Under the pieces are notes generated by a model. It saw nothing but the letters and a program-made list of their open reading frames with translations, ran no database searches and was not told where the DNA came from. From NCBI RefSeq assembly GCF_022179285.1, contig NZ_BPQO01000010.1:1-64000 (forward strand): a DNA stretch of 64,000 nucleotides. The letters run 5' to 3'. This DNA is from Methylobacterium hispanicum. GTDB lineage: Bacteria > Pseudomonadota > Alphaproteobacteria > Rhizobiales > Beijerinckiaceae. The translations under genes and the position numbers were made by a program. Positions 14,729-24,310 of this stretch are shown piece by piece. The first letter of the stretch is position 1; the number at the start of each line of letters is the position of its first letter.

Positions 14729-16063
14729 ATGACACCGGATCACGCCATAGCCTCCTCGACACCGCTGGAGCGCGATGCGCGCCTCGCCATGAGCGACCAC
14801 AAGGTCGCCCCCGGCGAGATCGCCATCGGCGTCGTGATCGGGCGGGCGGCCGAGTATTTCGACTTCTTCGTCTACGGCATCGCCTCGGTGCTGGTCTTCC
14901 CGAAGGTGTTCTTCCCCTTCGCGTCGCCGCTCCAGGGCACGCTGTACAGCTTCGTCGTCTTCGCCCTCGCCTTCATCGCCCGGCCGCTCGGCTCGGTGAT
15001 CTTCATGGCGATCGACCGGCGCCACGGCCGCGGGGTCAAGCTGACCATCGCGCTGTTCCTGCTCGGCGGCTCGACCATGCTGATCAGCTTCCTGCCGGGC
15101 TACGACCACATCGGCGCCTCGGCGATCTGGCTGCTCGCGGCGCTCCGCATCGGCCAGGGGCTGGCGCTCGGCGGCGCCTGGGACGGGCTGGCCTCGCTGC
15201 TCGCCCTCAACGCGCCCGTGGAGCGGCGCGGCTGGTACGCGATGATGCCCCAGCTCGGCGCACCGATCGGCTTCATGCTGGCGAGCCTGCTCTTCGCCTT
15301 CTTCACGATGAACCTCAGCGAGGCGGACTTCATCGACTGGGGCTGGCGCTACCCGTTCTTCTGCGCCTTCACCATCAACGTGGTGGCGCTGTTCGCCCGG
15401 CTGCGGCTCGTGGCCACCGCCGAGTTCACCAGCCTGATCGAGCGGGGCCGGCTCGAACCCACCCGCTTCTTCCCCCTGCTCAAGGCCCACGGCGACGACG
15501 TGCTGATCGGCGCCCTGGTGCCGCTGGCGAGCTTCGCGCTCTTCCACCTCGTCACCATCTTCCCGATCTCGTGGATCACCCTGTTCACCCAGCGCTCGGC
15601 GGGCGAGTTCCTGCTCGTGCAGTTCGGCGGCGCGATCCTGTTCGCGGGCGCGATCGTGTTCTCGGGGCTGATGGCCGACCAGATCGGCCGGCGCATGCAC
15701 CTCATCGTCTCGGCCGGGCTGATCGCCGCCTTCGCGGTCGCCAGCACCGTCGCGCCGCTGGTGATCGAGGAGAACGTCGTCGGCCAGACCGTCTACGTGC
15801 TGGCGGGGTTCTCGCTGCTCGGCCTCGCCTACGGGCAGGCGACCGGCGCGGTCAGCTCCCGGCTCGGCGCCCGCTACCGCTACACCGGCGCCGCGCTGAT
15901 GGCCGATCTCGGCTGGCTGCTCGGAGCCGGGTTCGCGCCCCTCGTGGCGCTCGGCCTCTCGGCCAAGTTCGGGCTCGCCTGCGTCGGCCTCTACCTGCTC
16001 TCGGGCGCCGTCGCGACGCTCGTCGCGCTCAGCATCAACCGCTCCGAGATCCGGCAGATGTAG
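14729..16063 (+). CDS. MFS transporter, metabolite:H+ symporter (MHS) type
   Basis: A 444-residue, 12-helix transporter. IGRAAEYFDFFVYGIASVL in helix 1, FIARPLGSVIFMAIDRRHGR (the loop 2-3 motif) and GQGLALGGAWDGLASLLALN are typical of the ProP/ShiA/KgtP branch that imports organic acids, betaine or proline. The substrate cannot be assigned. ATG 14789 (MSDHKVAPGE) is an alternative start. The cyo operon follows on the same strand after a strong hairpin. Confidence 0.85.
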   Translation: MTPDHAIASSTPLERDARLAMSDHKVAPGEIAIGVVIGRAAEYFDFFVYGIASVLVFPKVFFPFASPLQGTLYSFVVFALAFIARPLGSVIFMAIDRRHGRGVKLTIALFLLGGSTMLISFLPGYDHIGASAIWLLAALRIGQGLALGGAWDGLASLLALNAPVERRGWYAMMPQLGAPIGFMLASLLFAFFTMNLSEADFIDWGWRYPFFCAFTINVVALFARLRLVATAEFTSLIERGRLEPTRFFPLLKAHGDDVLIGALVPLASFALFHLVTIFPISWITLFTQRSAGEFLLVQFGGAILFAGAIVFSGLMADQIGRRMHLIVSAGLIAAFAVASTVAPLVIEENVVGQTVYVLAGFSLLGLAYGQATGAVSSRLGARYRYTGAALMADLGWLLGAGFAPLVALGLSAKFGLACVGLYLLSGAVATLVALSINRSEIRQM

Positions 16064-16089
16064 CCGGGCCGACGGGCCCGACCGCCACG

Positions 16090-16143
16090 GGGCGGCGCGG
16101 AGCGCGCCGCCGACACCGACATGCGGCGCTCTCCGCGCCGCCC
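16090..16143 (+). terminator. Inverted repeat after the MHS transporter gene
   Basis: A perfect 13-bp stem GGGCGGCGCGGAG (16090-16102) and CTCCGCGCCGCCC (16131-16143), 27 bases downstream of the transporter stop. No U-run follows, so it may act with Rho or stabilise the transcript end, separating the transporter from cyoA. Confidence 0.5.
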
Positions 16144-16221
16144 AGACAATCGAGCGGCGCGTCGCGCGCCGCGCCTGACGCCTCCCGGGGCCATCTCGCC
16201 GCCCAGCGGCAAGGGGACACG

Positions 16222-17379
16222 ATGTTGATCGCCGCGGCCAAATCCGCCCTCTCCACGCGCGCCGGAACCGGGCGCCTCAAGCGCCTCGCGCGCGCCGCCG
16301 CCCTGCTGCCGCTGCTGGCGGCGACCGCCGGTTGCAACATGGTGGTGATGCATCCCTCCGGCGACGTGGCGATGCAGCAGCGCAACCTCGTCCTGGCCTC
16401 CACGGGCCTGATGCTGCTGATCATCGTGCCGGTGATCCTGCTGACGCTGCTCTTCGCCTGGCGCTACCGGGCCAGCAACACGTCCGCCACCTACGACCCC
16501 GACTGGCACCACTCGACACAGCTCGAGGTGGTGATCTGGGCCGCGCCCCTGGTGATCATCATCGCGCTCGGCGCGCTCACCTGGATCAGCACCCACACGC
16601 TCGATCCCTACCGCCCGCTCTCGCGCATCGAGCCCGGCCGCCCGGTCGCGGCCGAGACGAAGCCGCTCGAGGTCCAGGTGGTGGCGCTCGACTGGAAGTG
16701 GCTGTTCTTCTACCCCGAATACGGGATCGCCACGGTGAACGAGCTGGCCGCGCCCGTCGACCGGCCGATCAACTTCCGGCTCACCGCGGCCTCGGTGATG
16801 AACACCTTCTACGTCCCCGCGCTGGCCGGCATGGTCTACGCGATGCCCGGGATGGAGATGAAGCTGCACGCGGTGATCAACAAGCCGGGCACCTATCACG
16901 GCCAGTCGGCCCACTACAGCGGCAGCGGCTTCTCGCGCATGACCTTCAACTTCCTCGGCCAGGAGCCGAAGGCGTTCGAGGCCTGGGTCGCCAAGGCGAA
17001 GGCCGAGGGCAAGGACCTCAGCCGCGACGCCTACCTCCAGCTGGAGAAGCCGAGCGAGCGCGAGCCGATCCAGTACTTCGCCTCGGTTTCCGACAACCTC
17101 TACAGCCAGATCCTCAACATGTGCGCCCTGCCCGGCAAGATGTGCATGAGCGAGATGATGAAGATCGACGCCCGCGGCGGCGCGGGCGTGCACAGCCGCG
17201 AGAACCGCGAGAAGCTGCGCTACGACAACCGCCACGTCGAGCAGGGCGACGAGGCGCCGGGCGCCACCGGGCCGGCCTCGGGCCGCCCGCCGCGCTCCGA
17301 GCCGGAGCCCGGCACCAAGCCCTCCTCGGGCCACGACGACCAGGGGACCCCGGCCCCCGCACAGCTCAACAACCGTTAA
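16222..17379 (+). CDS. cyoA: Cytochrome bo ubiquinol oxidase subunit II
   Basis: A 385-residue lipoprotein. Signal with lipobox LAATAGC (Cys38), two transmembrane helices (about 57-80 and 97-118), and a periplasmic cupredoxin domain ([58 protein letters not shown]). The CuA-binding cysteines of cytochrome c oxidases are absent, as expected of a quinol oxidase. The C-terminal 60 residues are a disordered Pro/Glu-rich extension longer than in E. coli. AGGGGA at 16212-16217 supports ATG 16222. It is the first gene of cyoABCD-SURF1. Confidence 0.93.
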   Translation: MLIAAAKSALSTRAGTGRLKRLARAAALLPLLAATAGCNMVVMHPSGDVAMQQRNLVLASTGLMLLIIVPVILLTLLFAWRYRASNTSATYDPDWHHSTQLEVVIWAAPLVIIIALGALTWISTHTLDPYRPLSRIEPGRPVAAETKPLEVQVVALDWKWLFFYPEYGIATVNELAAPVDRPINFRLTAASVMNTFYVPALAGMVYAMPGMEMKLHAVINKPGTYHGQSAHYSGSGFSRMTFNFLGQEPKAFEAWVAKAKAEGKDLSRDAYLQLEKPSEREPIQYFASVSDNLYSQILNMCALPGKMCMSEMMKIDARGGAGVHSRENREKLRYDNRHVEQGDEAPGATGPASGRPPRSEPEPGTKPSSGHDDQGTPAPAQLNNR

Positions 17380-17419
17380 GGCCGGCGGTCAGCCGACGCA
17401 TCGCCAGAGAGCCGATCAC

Positions 17420-19423
17420 ATGTTCTCCAACGTCGATCTCCAGAAGCTCGTCTTCGGACGCTTCACCCTCGCGGACATCCCGTACCACGAGCCGATCCTC
17501 ATCGTGACCTTCGCGGGCGTCGCGCTCGGCGGCCTCGCCGTGCTCGGAACCATCACCTACTACCGCTTCTGGGGCGCCCTCTGGCGCGACTGGGTGACGA
17601 GCGTCGATCACAAGAAGATCGGCATCATGTACGTCATCCTGGCCTTCGTGATGCTGCTGCGGGGCTTCGCCGACGCGCTGCTGATGCGCGCCCAGCAATC
17701 GATCGCCTTCGGCTCGCAGGAAGGCTTCCTGCCGCCCCACCACTACGACCAGATCTTCACGGCGCACGGCGTGATCATGATCTTCTTCGTGGCGATGCCC
17801 TTCGTCACGGGCCTGATGAACTACGTCGTGCCCTTGCAGATCGGCGCCCGCGACGTGTCGTTCCCCTTCCTGAACAACTTCTCGTTCTGGATGACGACGG
17901 CCGGCGCGATCATCATCATGCTCTCGCTCTTCATCGGCGAGTTCTCGCGCGCCACCTGGCTCGGCTACCCGCCACTGTCGGGCGCCGACATGAGCCCCGG
18001 CGTCGGGGTCGATTACTGGATCTGGGGCCTGCAGATCGCGGGCATCGGCACGCTGCTCTCAGGCATCAACCTCGTCGCGACCATCGTGAAGATGCGCGCG
18101 CCCGGCATGACCATGATGAAGCTGCCGGTCTTCGTCTGGACCTCGCTCTGCACCAACGTGCTGATCGTGGCCGCCTTCCCGATCCTCACGGCCGTTCTCG
18201 CGCTGCTGTCGCTCGACCGCTACGTCGGCACGCACTTCTTCACGAACGACCTGGGCGGCAGCCCGATGATGTACTTCAACCTGATCTGGATCTGGGGCCA
18301 CCCGGAGGTCTACATCCTGATCCTGCCGGCCTTCGGCATCTTCTCGGAGGTGACCTCGACCTTCTGCGGCAAGCGCCTCTTCGGCTACGCCTCGATGGTC
18401 TACGCCACGGTCGTGATCACGATCCTCTCCTACCTCGTCTGGCTGCACCACTTCTTCACCATGGGGTCGGGCGCCAACGTGAACTCGTTCTTCGGCATCA
18501 CGACGATGATCATCTCGATCCCGACGGGTGCGAAGATCTTCAACTGGCTGTTCACCATGTACCGCGGGCGCATCCGCTTCGAGGTGCCGATGCTCTGGAC
18601 GGTCGGCTTCATGGTGACCTTCGTCATCGGCGGCATGACCGGCGTGCTGCTCGCCGTGCCGCCGGCCGACTTCGTGCTGCACAACTCGCTGTTCCTGATC
18701 GCGCACTTCCACAACGTGATCATCGGCGGCGTGCTGTTCGGCATGATGGCCGGCGTGACCTACTGGTTCCCGAAGGCCTTCGGCTTCAAGCTCGACCCGT
18801 TCTGGGGCAAGATGAGCTTCTGGTTCTGGCTGGTCGGCTTCTACGTCGCCTTCATGCCGCTCTACGTGCTGGGGCTCATGGGCGTGACGCGCCGGATGCA
18901 GCACTTCGACGACCCGTCGCTGCAGATCTGGTTCGTCGTGGCGGCGGGCGGCGCGGCACTGATCGGCTGCGGTATCCTCTCGACGATCATCCAGTTCGTC
19001 GTCTCGATCCGCAACCGCGAGGCCCTGCGCGACACGACCGGCGACCCGTGGGGCGGCCGCACGCTCGAGTGGGCGACCTCCTCGCCGCCGCCGGACTACA
19101 ACTTCGCCTTCACGCCGGTCGTGCACGACCTCGACGCCTGGTACGACATGAAGAACCGCGGCTACGCGCGCCCGCTCCACGGCTTCAAGCCGATCCACAT
19201 GCCGAAGAACACCGGCACGGGCGCGATCATCGGCGGTCTCAGCGTCGTCTTCGGCTTCGCCATGATCTGGTACATCTGGTGGCTGGCGGCACTGTCGGCG
19301 CTGGCGATCTTCGTCGTCTCGGTCGCCCACACCTTCAACTACAACCGCGACTTCTACATCCCGGCCGACACGGTCGCCCGGACCGAGTCGCAGCGGACCG
19401 CCGCGCTGGCGGGGCAGGCCTGA
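17420..19423 (+). CDS. cyoB: Cytochrome bo ubiquinol oxidase subunit I
   Basis: A 667-residue, multi-helix heme-copper oxidase subunit, close to the 663 of E. coli Cyo[17 protein letters not shown] holds the CuB His-Tyr crosslink pair, and [12 protein letters not shown] holds the HxH ligands of the binuclear site and heme b. [19 protein letters not shown] is a conserved helix. It oxidises ubiquinol, reduces O2 to water and pumps protons. It begins 40 bases after cyoA and is followed four bases later by cyoC. Confidence 0.97.
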   Translation: MFSNVDLQKLVFGRFTLADIPYHEPILIVTFAGVALGGLAVLGTITYYRFWGALWRDWVTSVDHKKIGIMYVILAFVMLLRGFADALLMRAQQSIAFGSQEGFLPPHHYDQIFTAHGVIMIFFVAMPFVTGLMNYVVPLQIGARDVSFPFLNNFSFWMTTAGAIIIMLSLFIGEFSRATWLGYPPLSGADMSPGVGVDYWIWGLQIAGIGTLLSGINLVATIVKMRAPGMTMMKLPVFVWTSLCTNVLIVAAFPILTAVLALLSLDRYVGTHFFTNDLGGSPMMYFNLIWIWGHPEVYILILPAFGIFSEVTSTFCGKRLFGYASMVYATVVITILSYLVWLHHFFTMGSGANVNSFFGITTMIISIPTGAKIFNWLFTMYRGRIRFEVPMLWTVGFMVTFVIGGMTGVLLAVPPADFVLHNSLFLIAHFHNVIIGGVLFGMMAGVTYWFPKAFGFKLDPFWGKMSFWFWLVGFYVAFMPLYVLGLMGVTRRMQHFDDPSLQIWFVVAAGGAALIGCGILSTIIQFVVSIRNREALRDTTGDPWGGRTLEWATSSPPPDYNFAFTPVVHDLDAWYDMKNRGYARPLHGFKPIHMPKNTGTGAIIGGLSVVFGFAMIWYIWWLAALSALAIFVVSVAHTFNYNRDFYIPADTVARTESQRTAALAGQA

Positions 19424-19427
19424 GCCC

Positions 19428-20051
19428 ATGATGCACACGGACACCGCCCCCCCCGGCACCGCGCCGGTCTTCCACCACGAGGAGGAGCACCACCCCGAGA
19501 CCAGCACCCTCCTGGGGTTCTGGATCTACCTGATGAGCGACTGCCTCATCTTCGCGGTGCTGTTCGCCACCTACGGCGTCCTCGGCCGCAACTACGCGGC
19601 CGGGCCCTCGCCGAAGGATCTGTTCGACCTGCCGCTGGTGGCGTTGAACACCTCGATGCTGCTGTTCTCGTCCATCACCTACGGCTTCGCCATGCTGGCG
19701 ATGGACAAGGGCCGCACGGCGGCGACGCAAGCTTGGCTCGCGGTCACGGGCCTGTTCGGCGCGGCCTTCCTCGCCATCGAGCTCTACGAGTTCGCGCACC
19801 TGATCCACGAGGGCGCGGGGCCCGGCCGCTCGGCCTTCCTGTCGTCCTTCTTCACGCTGGTCGGCACCCACGGCCTGCACGTCACCTTCGGGTTGATCTG
19901 GCTGGTCGTGCTCATGGTCCAGGTCGCCCAGCGCGGCCTGATCCCGGAGAACACCCGCCGGCTGATGTGCCTGTCGATGTTCTGGCACTTCCTCGACGTG
20001 ATCTGGATCGGCGTCTTCACCTTCGTGTACCTGATGGGAGTCCTGCAATGA
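19428..20051 (+). CDS. cyoC: Cytochrome bo ubiquinol oxidase subunit III
   Basis: A 207-residue, five-helix subunit [62 protein letters not shown] and [19 protein letters not shown] are diagnostic. The N-terminus is His/Glu-rich ([10 protein letters not shown]). Its stop overlaps the cyoD start (ATGA), indicating coupled translation. The subunit binds no cofactor and stabilises the oxidase. Confidence 0.95.
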   Translation: MMHTDTAPPGTAPVFHHEEEHHPETSTLLGFWIYLMSDCLIFAVLFATYGVLGRNYAAGPSPKDLFDLPLVALNTSMLLFSSITYGFAMLAMDKGRTAATQAWLAVTGLFGAAFLAIELYEFAHLIHEGAGPGRSAFLSSFFTLVGTHGLHVTFGLIWLVVLMVQVAQRGLIPENTRRLMCLSMFWHFLDVIWIGVFTFVYLMGVLQ

Positions 20052-20434
20052 GCGCCGAGGCGGCCCACCACGATCACGGGCACGGTCACGAGGGCGGCGG
20101 CGCGAGCCACGGCTCGTTCGGCGGCTACGTCACCGGCTTCGTGCTCTCGGTGATCCTCACCGCGATCCCGTTCTGGCTGGTCATGGCGCGCCCGCTGGAG
20201 AGCGGGCTCTGGACCGGCATCATCATCATGGCCTTCGCGGCGATGCAGATCGTGGTCCACATGGTCTACTTCCTGCACATGAACACGAAGTCGGAGGGCG
20301 GCTGGACGGTGCTCGCGCTGATCTTCACCGTGACGCTCGTCGTGATCACCCTCACCGGCTCGCTCTGGGTGATGCACCACATGAACGCCAACATGATGCC
20401 GATGTCCGTCGAACAGCTGCGCCACCAGCCCTGA
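20048..20434 (+). CDS. cyoD: Cytochrome bo ubiquinol oxidase subunit IV
   Basis: A 128-residue, three-helix subunit [39 protein letters not shown] and [20 protein letters not shown] match CyoD. The N-terminus is a His-rich stretch ([16 protein letters not shown]) longer than in E. coli. ATG 20048 overlaps the cyoC stop. There is no cyoE (heme O synthase) after it; a SURF1 gene takes that place. Confidence 0.93.
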   Translation: MSAEAAHHDHGHGHEGGGASHGSFGGYVTGFVLSVILTAIPFWLVMARPLESGLWTGIIIMAFAAMQIVVHMVYFLHMNTKSEGGWTVLALIFTVTLVVITLTGSLWVMHHMNANMMPMSVEQLRHQP

Positions 20435-20444
20435 GCGGGCGGCC

Positions 20445-21221
20445 GTGATCTCGACCGGCGCGCGGGCCGCCGGCCCGGCGGTCCGCGCGCGCCCCCGGCT
20501 CGCCGGGCTGATCGTCATCAACATCCTGGCGATCCTGCTCTGCGGGGGGCTCCTGGCGCTCGGCACCTGGCAGGTCCACCGCCGCGCCTGGAAGCTCGAC
20601 CTGATCGCGCGGGTCGAGGCCAACGCCCACGGCGATCCCGTCCCGGCCCCCGGGCCCGGCGCATGGGCGGCCCTGTCGGAGCGCGACGCCTACCGGCGCG
20701 TGCGGCTCGCCGGCACCTGGCTCGACGCGCCCGACACCCTGGTCCAGGCGGTCACCGACCTCGGCGGCGGCTTCTGGGTGCTCACGCCGCTGCGGACCGA
20801 TGCGGGCTTCGTGGTTCTGGTGAACCGTGGCTTCGTGCCGGGCGACCGGCGCGCGGCCACGGCGCGCGCGGGCGTCGCCGGCACGCGCGCGGCGCTGACA
20901 GGCCTGCTGCGCCTCGACGAGCCGGGCGGCGCGTTCCTGCGCACGAACGATCCGGGGGCGGACACGTGGTACTCCCGCGACGTCGCGGCGATCGCGCGGG
21001 CGCGCGGCCTGACCGGAGCCGTCGCCCCCTATTTCGTCGATGCGGAGCGGCCGCCGGGCCGCGATCCGGACGGGGACCTGCCGGTCGCGGGCCTCACGGT
21101 GATCCGCTTCCACAACAACCACCTGATCTACGCGATCACGTGGTTCACCCTCGCCCTGATGGTCGCGGGCGGCGCGCTCTACCTCGACCGCGACGCGTGG
21201 CGCCGCGGCCGGGCGGGCTAG
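20445..21221 (+). CDS. SURF1 family oxidase assembly protein
   Basis: A 258-residue protein with an N-terminal helix (LIVINILAILLCGGLLALG) followed by TWQVHRRAWKLDLIARVE, the SURF1 signature. LNRGFVP-type VLVNRGFVPGDRR is in the middle, and a C-terminal helix FHNNHLIYAITWFTLALMVA closes the fold. SURF1 helps insert heme a or o into subunit I. It starts at GTG 20445, ten bases after cyoD, so it is the fifth gene of the oxidase operon. Its stop TAG is the first triplet of repeat C1. Confidence 0.9.
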   Translation: MISTGARAAGPAVRARPRLAGLIVINILAILLCGGLLALGTWQVHRRAWKLDLIARVEANAHGDPVPAPGPGAWAALSERDAYRRVRLAGTWLDAPDTLVQAVTDLGGGFWVLTPLRTDAGFVVLVNRGFVPGDRRAATARAGVAGTRAALTGLLRLDEPGGAFLRTNDPGADTWYSRDVAAIARARGLTGAVAPYFVDAERPPGRDPDGDLPVAGLTVIRFHNNHLIYAITWFTLALMVAGGALYLDRDAWRRGRAG

Positions 21222-21320
21222 AGCCGTTCCCGATCGCGCTGCGATCGGGAAGGGCTCGAACTTTCTGTCTTGACGCGCTCTCTCGCGCCGAACCGGCTTC
21301 CACTTTCCCGCATCATGCTC
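21221..21320 (+). repeat. Dispersed intergenic repeat, family C, copy 1
   Basis: It starts at the SURF1 stop codon. A long hairpin, CCCGATCGC/GCGATCGGG flanked by GAGCC and GGCTC, is followed by a conserved tail (TCTTGACGCGCTCTCTCGCG, CCGAACCGGC, TCCACTTTCCC). The same arrangement is found at 34114-34206. Confidence 0.85.
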
Positions 21321-21334
21321 CAGCGCCAAGTCCC

Positions 21335-21456
21335 GGATTCCAAAGGTCGAGACCTTTGGCGGGTGCAGGGCAGAGCCCTGCATCTGGCTCCGCCGTCCCG
21401 GGACCCCGCCGCACAGCGCCCTCGGGCGCCGAAAGGGCCTCGGCCCATGGGGATCC
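21335..21456 (+). repeat. Structured intergenic repeat, family B, copy 2
   Basis: The head is identical to copy 1 (GGATTCCAAAGGTCGAGACC, then GGGTGCAGGGCAGAGCCCTG) but the distal part differs and ends GGGGATCCC. It follows repeat C1 with a 14-base gap and fills the space between the convergent SURF1 gene and the small gene at 21468. Confidence 0.88.
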
Positions 21457-21467
21457 CATGACCTGAC

Positions 21468-21653
21468 CTAGCGGGCCCCGGCCTCGTCGGTCAGCGCGGC
21501 GAGCAGGATGGGCCTGAGCCGGGCACCCGGATCCGCGTCGGCCCGGCGCTCCGCCCGGATCGCGGACCAGAGCAGGGCCGCCTGGTTCCGCGCCGCCTCG
21601 CGCGCGTGCCGCTCCGCGGCCCAGCGCGCCTCACGATCGTTCCGCCGCTCCAT
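21468..21653 (-). CDS. Small arginine-rich helical protein, hypothetical
   Basis: A 61-residue frame from ATG 21653. The product is one predicted long helix (DREARWAAERHAREAARNQA) and a second (ALLWSAIRAERRAD), then a short tail. It has no signal or membrane segment. The region upstream to 21874 contains no gene except the MucR terminator. Coding status is uncertain because Arg/Ala-rich helices are easily produced by GC-rich DNA. Confidence 0.4.
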   Translation of the reverse strand: MERRNDREARWAAERHAREAARNQAALLWSAIRAERRADADPGARLRPILLAALTDEAGAR

Positions 21654-21811
21654 GACGGCACCTCCCGTTCGGGCCGGGCGGTTCGTGCCGCGGCGCCGTT
21701 GAGCGCCTCGGATAAGTCCTCGCGCCCGGAAGGTCCAGCCTGAAGGTTGGGCAGAACTGGACAGAGGCCGGCGAATGTCCGGCGACATCGACCTTTCCTG
21801 AGCCGATATCA

Positions 21812-21850
21812 GAAGACCCGCCGCCCGACCTTGCCGGGCGGCGGGTCTTC
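21812..21850 (-). terminator. Strong hairpin downstream of mucR
   Basis: A perfect 16-bp stem, GAAGACCCGCCGCCCG (21812-21827) with its complement at 21835-21850, and a seven-base loop. It lies 24 bases beyond the stop of the leftward MucR gene. There is only a weak U-tract in that direction (GATATCGG follows), so termination may be bidirectional or structure-driven. Confidence 0.65.
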
Positions 21851-21874
21851 CCAGTCCGGATGCGCGCGACGCGC

Positions 21875-22351
21875 TCAGGCGGCGTCGCGGCGGGCGGCCT
21901 GCGGGGCGGGGCGGCCCAGCCCGATCTCCTTGGCGAGGGCCGAGCGCTGCGCTGCGTAGCCCGGCGCCACCATCGGGTAGTCGGCCGGCAGGCCGTAGCG
22001 CTGGCGGTAGGCCTGCGGCGTCAGCCCGTGCTTGGTCAGGTGGCGCTTCAGCGTCTTGTAGGAGCGCCCGTCGATGAAGCTGACGATGCCGCCCTCGGTG
22101 ATCGACTTGCGGATCTGCGCCGCGCTCGGCTGCTCCACGGGCTCCTCGGGCGCGGCGGAGGCCGTCGCCCCCCCGCTGAGGTTGACCAGGGCCGCGTGGA
22201 CGTTGCCGATCAGCGCGGGCAGCTCGGCAGCCGGCACGGGATTGTTCGAGACGTAGGCCGCGACGATGTCGCCGGCAAAGGTGATGATGTCGGGGCCTAG
22301 CTCAAGCGTTTCTTCTGTCATCTCTGATCCGTTCCGGTTCTCCGCAGCCAT
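21875..22351 (-). CDS. mucR: MucR/Ros-family transcriptional regulator
   Basis: A 158-residue regulator. The N-terminal half contains the oligomerising helix region (DIITFAGDIVAAYVSNNPVP). The C-terminal half is YKTLKRHLTKHGLTPQAYRQ, RYGLPADYPMVAPGYAAQRS and ALAKEIGLGR, the MucR DNA-binding signature. The zinc-binding Cys pair normally ahead of the helix is replaced by IVSFIDG, so no canonical zinc finger forms. ATG 22351 has GGGAGGG at proper spacing; ATG 22321 is the alternative. MucR proteins silence AT-rich promoters and control exopolysaccharide, motility and cell cycle genes in Rhizobiales. Confidence 0.88.
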   Translation of the reverse strand: MAAENRNGSEMTEETLELGPDIITFAGDIVAAYVSNNPVPAAELPALIGNVHAALVNLSGGATASAAPEEPVEQPSAAQIRKSITEGGIVSFIDGRSYKTLKRHLTKHGLTPQAYRQRYGLPADYPMVAPGYAAQRSALAKEIGLGRPAPQAARRDAA

Positions 22352-22674
22352 GAAGATTGCCCTCCCGATTCGGAGATCAAGGGTTTGGCCATGAAGTCTC
22401 GCGCAAGCCGCCTCGGCCATGCATGCATGTTCCGGGCGCGCACGCGCAGGAATGTCGCATACCGGGCGGGCGTGTCACGCGGAAATCCCGTAAAAACTGC
22501 TGCGGGTCCCACAAAACAACATAGATTAGTCTGGGCGTCGCCGAGCGCTCCGTGTCCGCCGGGAGCGCCGGCCCACGCCCGGCCGACGTTCCGCGGAGCC
22601 GCCCACGAGGCAGGCTGCCGCAGCGACCGTTCGCACGCTGGCCGCCCGCCCCCCCGGCGCCTTATCCGGCAGGC
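22352..22674. promoter_or_regulatory. Upstream region of mucR with an AT-rich patch
   Basis: This gap holds the mucR promoter. A patch near 22486-22534 is rich in A and T for this genome (CCGTAAAAACTGC, ACAAAACAACATAGATTAG). MucR proteins favour AT-rich sites and commonly repress their own genes, so autoregulation here is a reasonable inference. The remainder to 22674 shows no repeat or convincing gene. Confidence 0.4.
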
Positions 22675-22752
22675 ATGGATCTCAGCGTGCTCGTCCTCAT
22701 GGCCTCGGCCCTCACCTTCTCGGGTTTCGTCGTGCTGCTCGGCTGGCGCTGA
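22675..22752 (+). CDS. Possible 25-residue membrane microprotein
   Basis: ATG 22675 opens a 25-residue frame that is almost entirely one transmembrane helix (MDLSVLVLMASALTFSGFVV, then LLGWR). It is followed by a stop in a gap between the mucR promoter region and the convergent AEC transporter gene. Upstream GGCAGG is a marginal ribosome site. Such tiny single-helix proteins exist in bacteria, but the evidence here is only composition. Confidence 0.3.
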   Translation: MDLSVLVLMASALTFSGFVVLLGWR

Positions 22753-22782
22753 GGCGGGCCCGACCTCGGGCCGCCGCGGCCT

Positions 22783-23739
22783 TCAGTCCGCCACCAGGGC
22801 GAGGTAGGCCGCGACGGTCACGACGGAGAGCACCGTGGAGACCAGCACCGTGTCGGCTGTGAGCGCGGCCTCGCGGCGGTAGAACTCCGCCAGCATGAAC
22901 GGGCCCGTGCCGGTGGGCAGCGCCGCCATCAGCACCGCGGTGTGGAGCGCGAGCGGCGGCAGATCGAACACGAAGCGTCCGAGCCCGTAGGCGAGGAGCG
23001 GGTGGGCGACGAGCTTCAGCCCGGCGAGCCACATGATCGTGTGCCGGCTCCGCGCGCCCCGCTCCGCTCCGCGCCGCTCGGCCAGGAACAGCCCGAGGGC
23101 CACCAGCGCGCAGGGGGAGGCCGCCCCGCCGAGCAGCTTCAGGAAGGCCTCGACGGGCGCCGGCACGCCGAGCCCGAGCAGCGGCACCAGCGCCCCGCAG
23201 AAGGGCGCGACCAGGAGCGGGTTGCGCAGCAGCGCCAGCGCCACCGTGCGGACGACCGGACCGCGGCGCCCGCCGCCCCGGTCCTCGCCCTGGAGCCCCG
23301 CCTCGATCAGCACGATCGCGCCCGCGAAGACGACGCAGACCGTGAGGATCACCGCGACGGTGGTGGGCCCGAGCGAGCCGGGACCGAGCGCGGCGAGCGC
23401 CAGCGGGAAGCCCATGTAGCCGGTGTTCGGGTAGCTGGCGTTGAGACCGTCGATCGCCGCATCGGCCAGCGGCCGCCCGCGGCGCCGGGCGCGCCACGCG
23501 GTCAGGCCGAGGAGGGCGCCGCTGCTCAGGCCGAAGGTGGCGAGGAAACCCGGCTGCCAGATCTCCGGGCCGACGCTGCGGGCCATCACGTCGAAGAGCA
23601 GGGCCGGCAGCGCGAGCCAGACCACGAAGCGGTTGAGCTCGGCCGTGGCGCCGGGACCGAGCAGGCCGGTCCGCCGCGCCAGCCAGCCGGCGAGGATCAG
23701 CGCGAAGATCGGCAGCACGACCGCGAGCGTCGTGAGCAT
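22783..23739 (-). CDS. AEC (auxin efflux carrier) family transporter
   Basis: A 318-residue, ten-helix membrane protein. The start LTTLAVVLPIFALILAGWLA, the middle LNASYPNTGYMGFPLALAAL (conserved NxGxxGxP motif) and the second repeat LVAPFCGALVPLLGLGVPAP mark the AEC family. LPTGTGPFMLAEFYRREAAL precedes the last helix. Bacterial members export or exchange carboxylates such as malate; the substrate is unknown here. The gene stands alone, convergent with the possible microprotein. Confidence 0.85.
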   Translation of the reverse strand: MLTTLAVVLPIFALILAGWLARRTGLLGPGATAELNRFVVWLALPALLFDVMARSVGPEIWQPGFLATFGLSSGALLGLTAWRARRRGRPLADAAIDGLNASYPNTGYMGFPLALAALGPGSLGPTTVAVILTVCVVFAGAIVLIEAGLQGEDRGGGRRGPVVRTVALALLRNPLLVAPFCGALVPLLGLGVPAPVEAFLKLLGGAASPCALVALGLFLAERRGAERGARSRHTIMWLAGLKLVAHPLLAYGLGRFVFDLPPLALHTAVLMAALPTGTGPFMLAEFYRREAALTADTVLVSTVLSVVTVAAYLALVAD

Positions 23740-23868
23740 GGCGGGCCTCTCGTCGGTTGAGGGGAGGGGGGAACGCGCGCGGCGCCCTCACGCGGGCGGG
23801 AGCCCGCGTCGCCCGCGGGCGGTTGCCCCGGGAGCGGCCGCGCGCGGCCTGGAACGAGGAGCGATGCG

Positions 23869-24093
23869 ATGACCCGCCCCGACGACACCCGACCCGAGAC
23901 CGATCCCGGCGAGGCCCCGGCGGGGGCGCGCGCCTACGGGGACCGGCCCGTCAGCGCGGAACCGCAGGGCGGGCGCGCGCCGGGCGCGACGGAGCCCGCC
24001 GACATGGGTCGCCCCGCGGGATCCGGGACGGCGGACCGCGACCCGGGCGGGCGCGCGCGCCCCGGCCCGGACGGCGGCGACCGCGGCGGCTGA
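23869..24093 (+). CDS. Small disordered hypothetical protein
   Basis: A 74-residue frame from ATG 23869 with GGAGCGATGCG upstream. The product is wholly hydrophilic, rich in Pro, Gly, Arg and Asp (TRPDDTRPETDPGEAP). No domain, signal or membrane segment is visible. Similar intrinsically disordered small proteins are common in this genus, but low-complexity GC-rich frames also arise by chance. Confidence 0.4.
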   Translation: MTRPDDTRPETDPGEAPAGARAYGDRPVSAEPQGGRAPGATEPADMGRPAGSGTADRDPGGRARPGPDGGDRGG

Positions 24094-24154
24094 GCGGGCC
24101 TGCGCGGCGTCCAGTCCGGCCGCGGATCGCGCGAGCCGGTGCGGGACAGGAAAA

Positions 24155-24182
24155 AGCCCGCCCGGCCGGAGCCGAGCGGGCT
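24155..24182 (-). terminator. Rho-independent terminator of kdsD
   Basis: On the leftward strand, AGCCCGC pairs with GCGGGCT (positions 24176-24182 and 24155-24161) and is followed directly by five U residues (AAAAA on the + strand at 24151-24155). It lies about 130 bases past the kdsD stop. This is one of few canonical terminators in the window. Confidence 0.75.
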
Positions 24183-24310
24183 GAAGGCAGGGCCCGTGAG
24201 CCCCTGGGAGGAGCCCACACGATAGCCGGGCCGTGGGCCCGCACAATCGCGCGGCACGCGGGCCTGGTATACCAGCAGCGCGTGGTCAAGCTCGCGCCCC
24301 CGGGCGCTGC

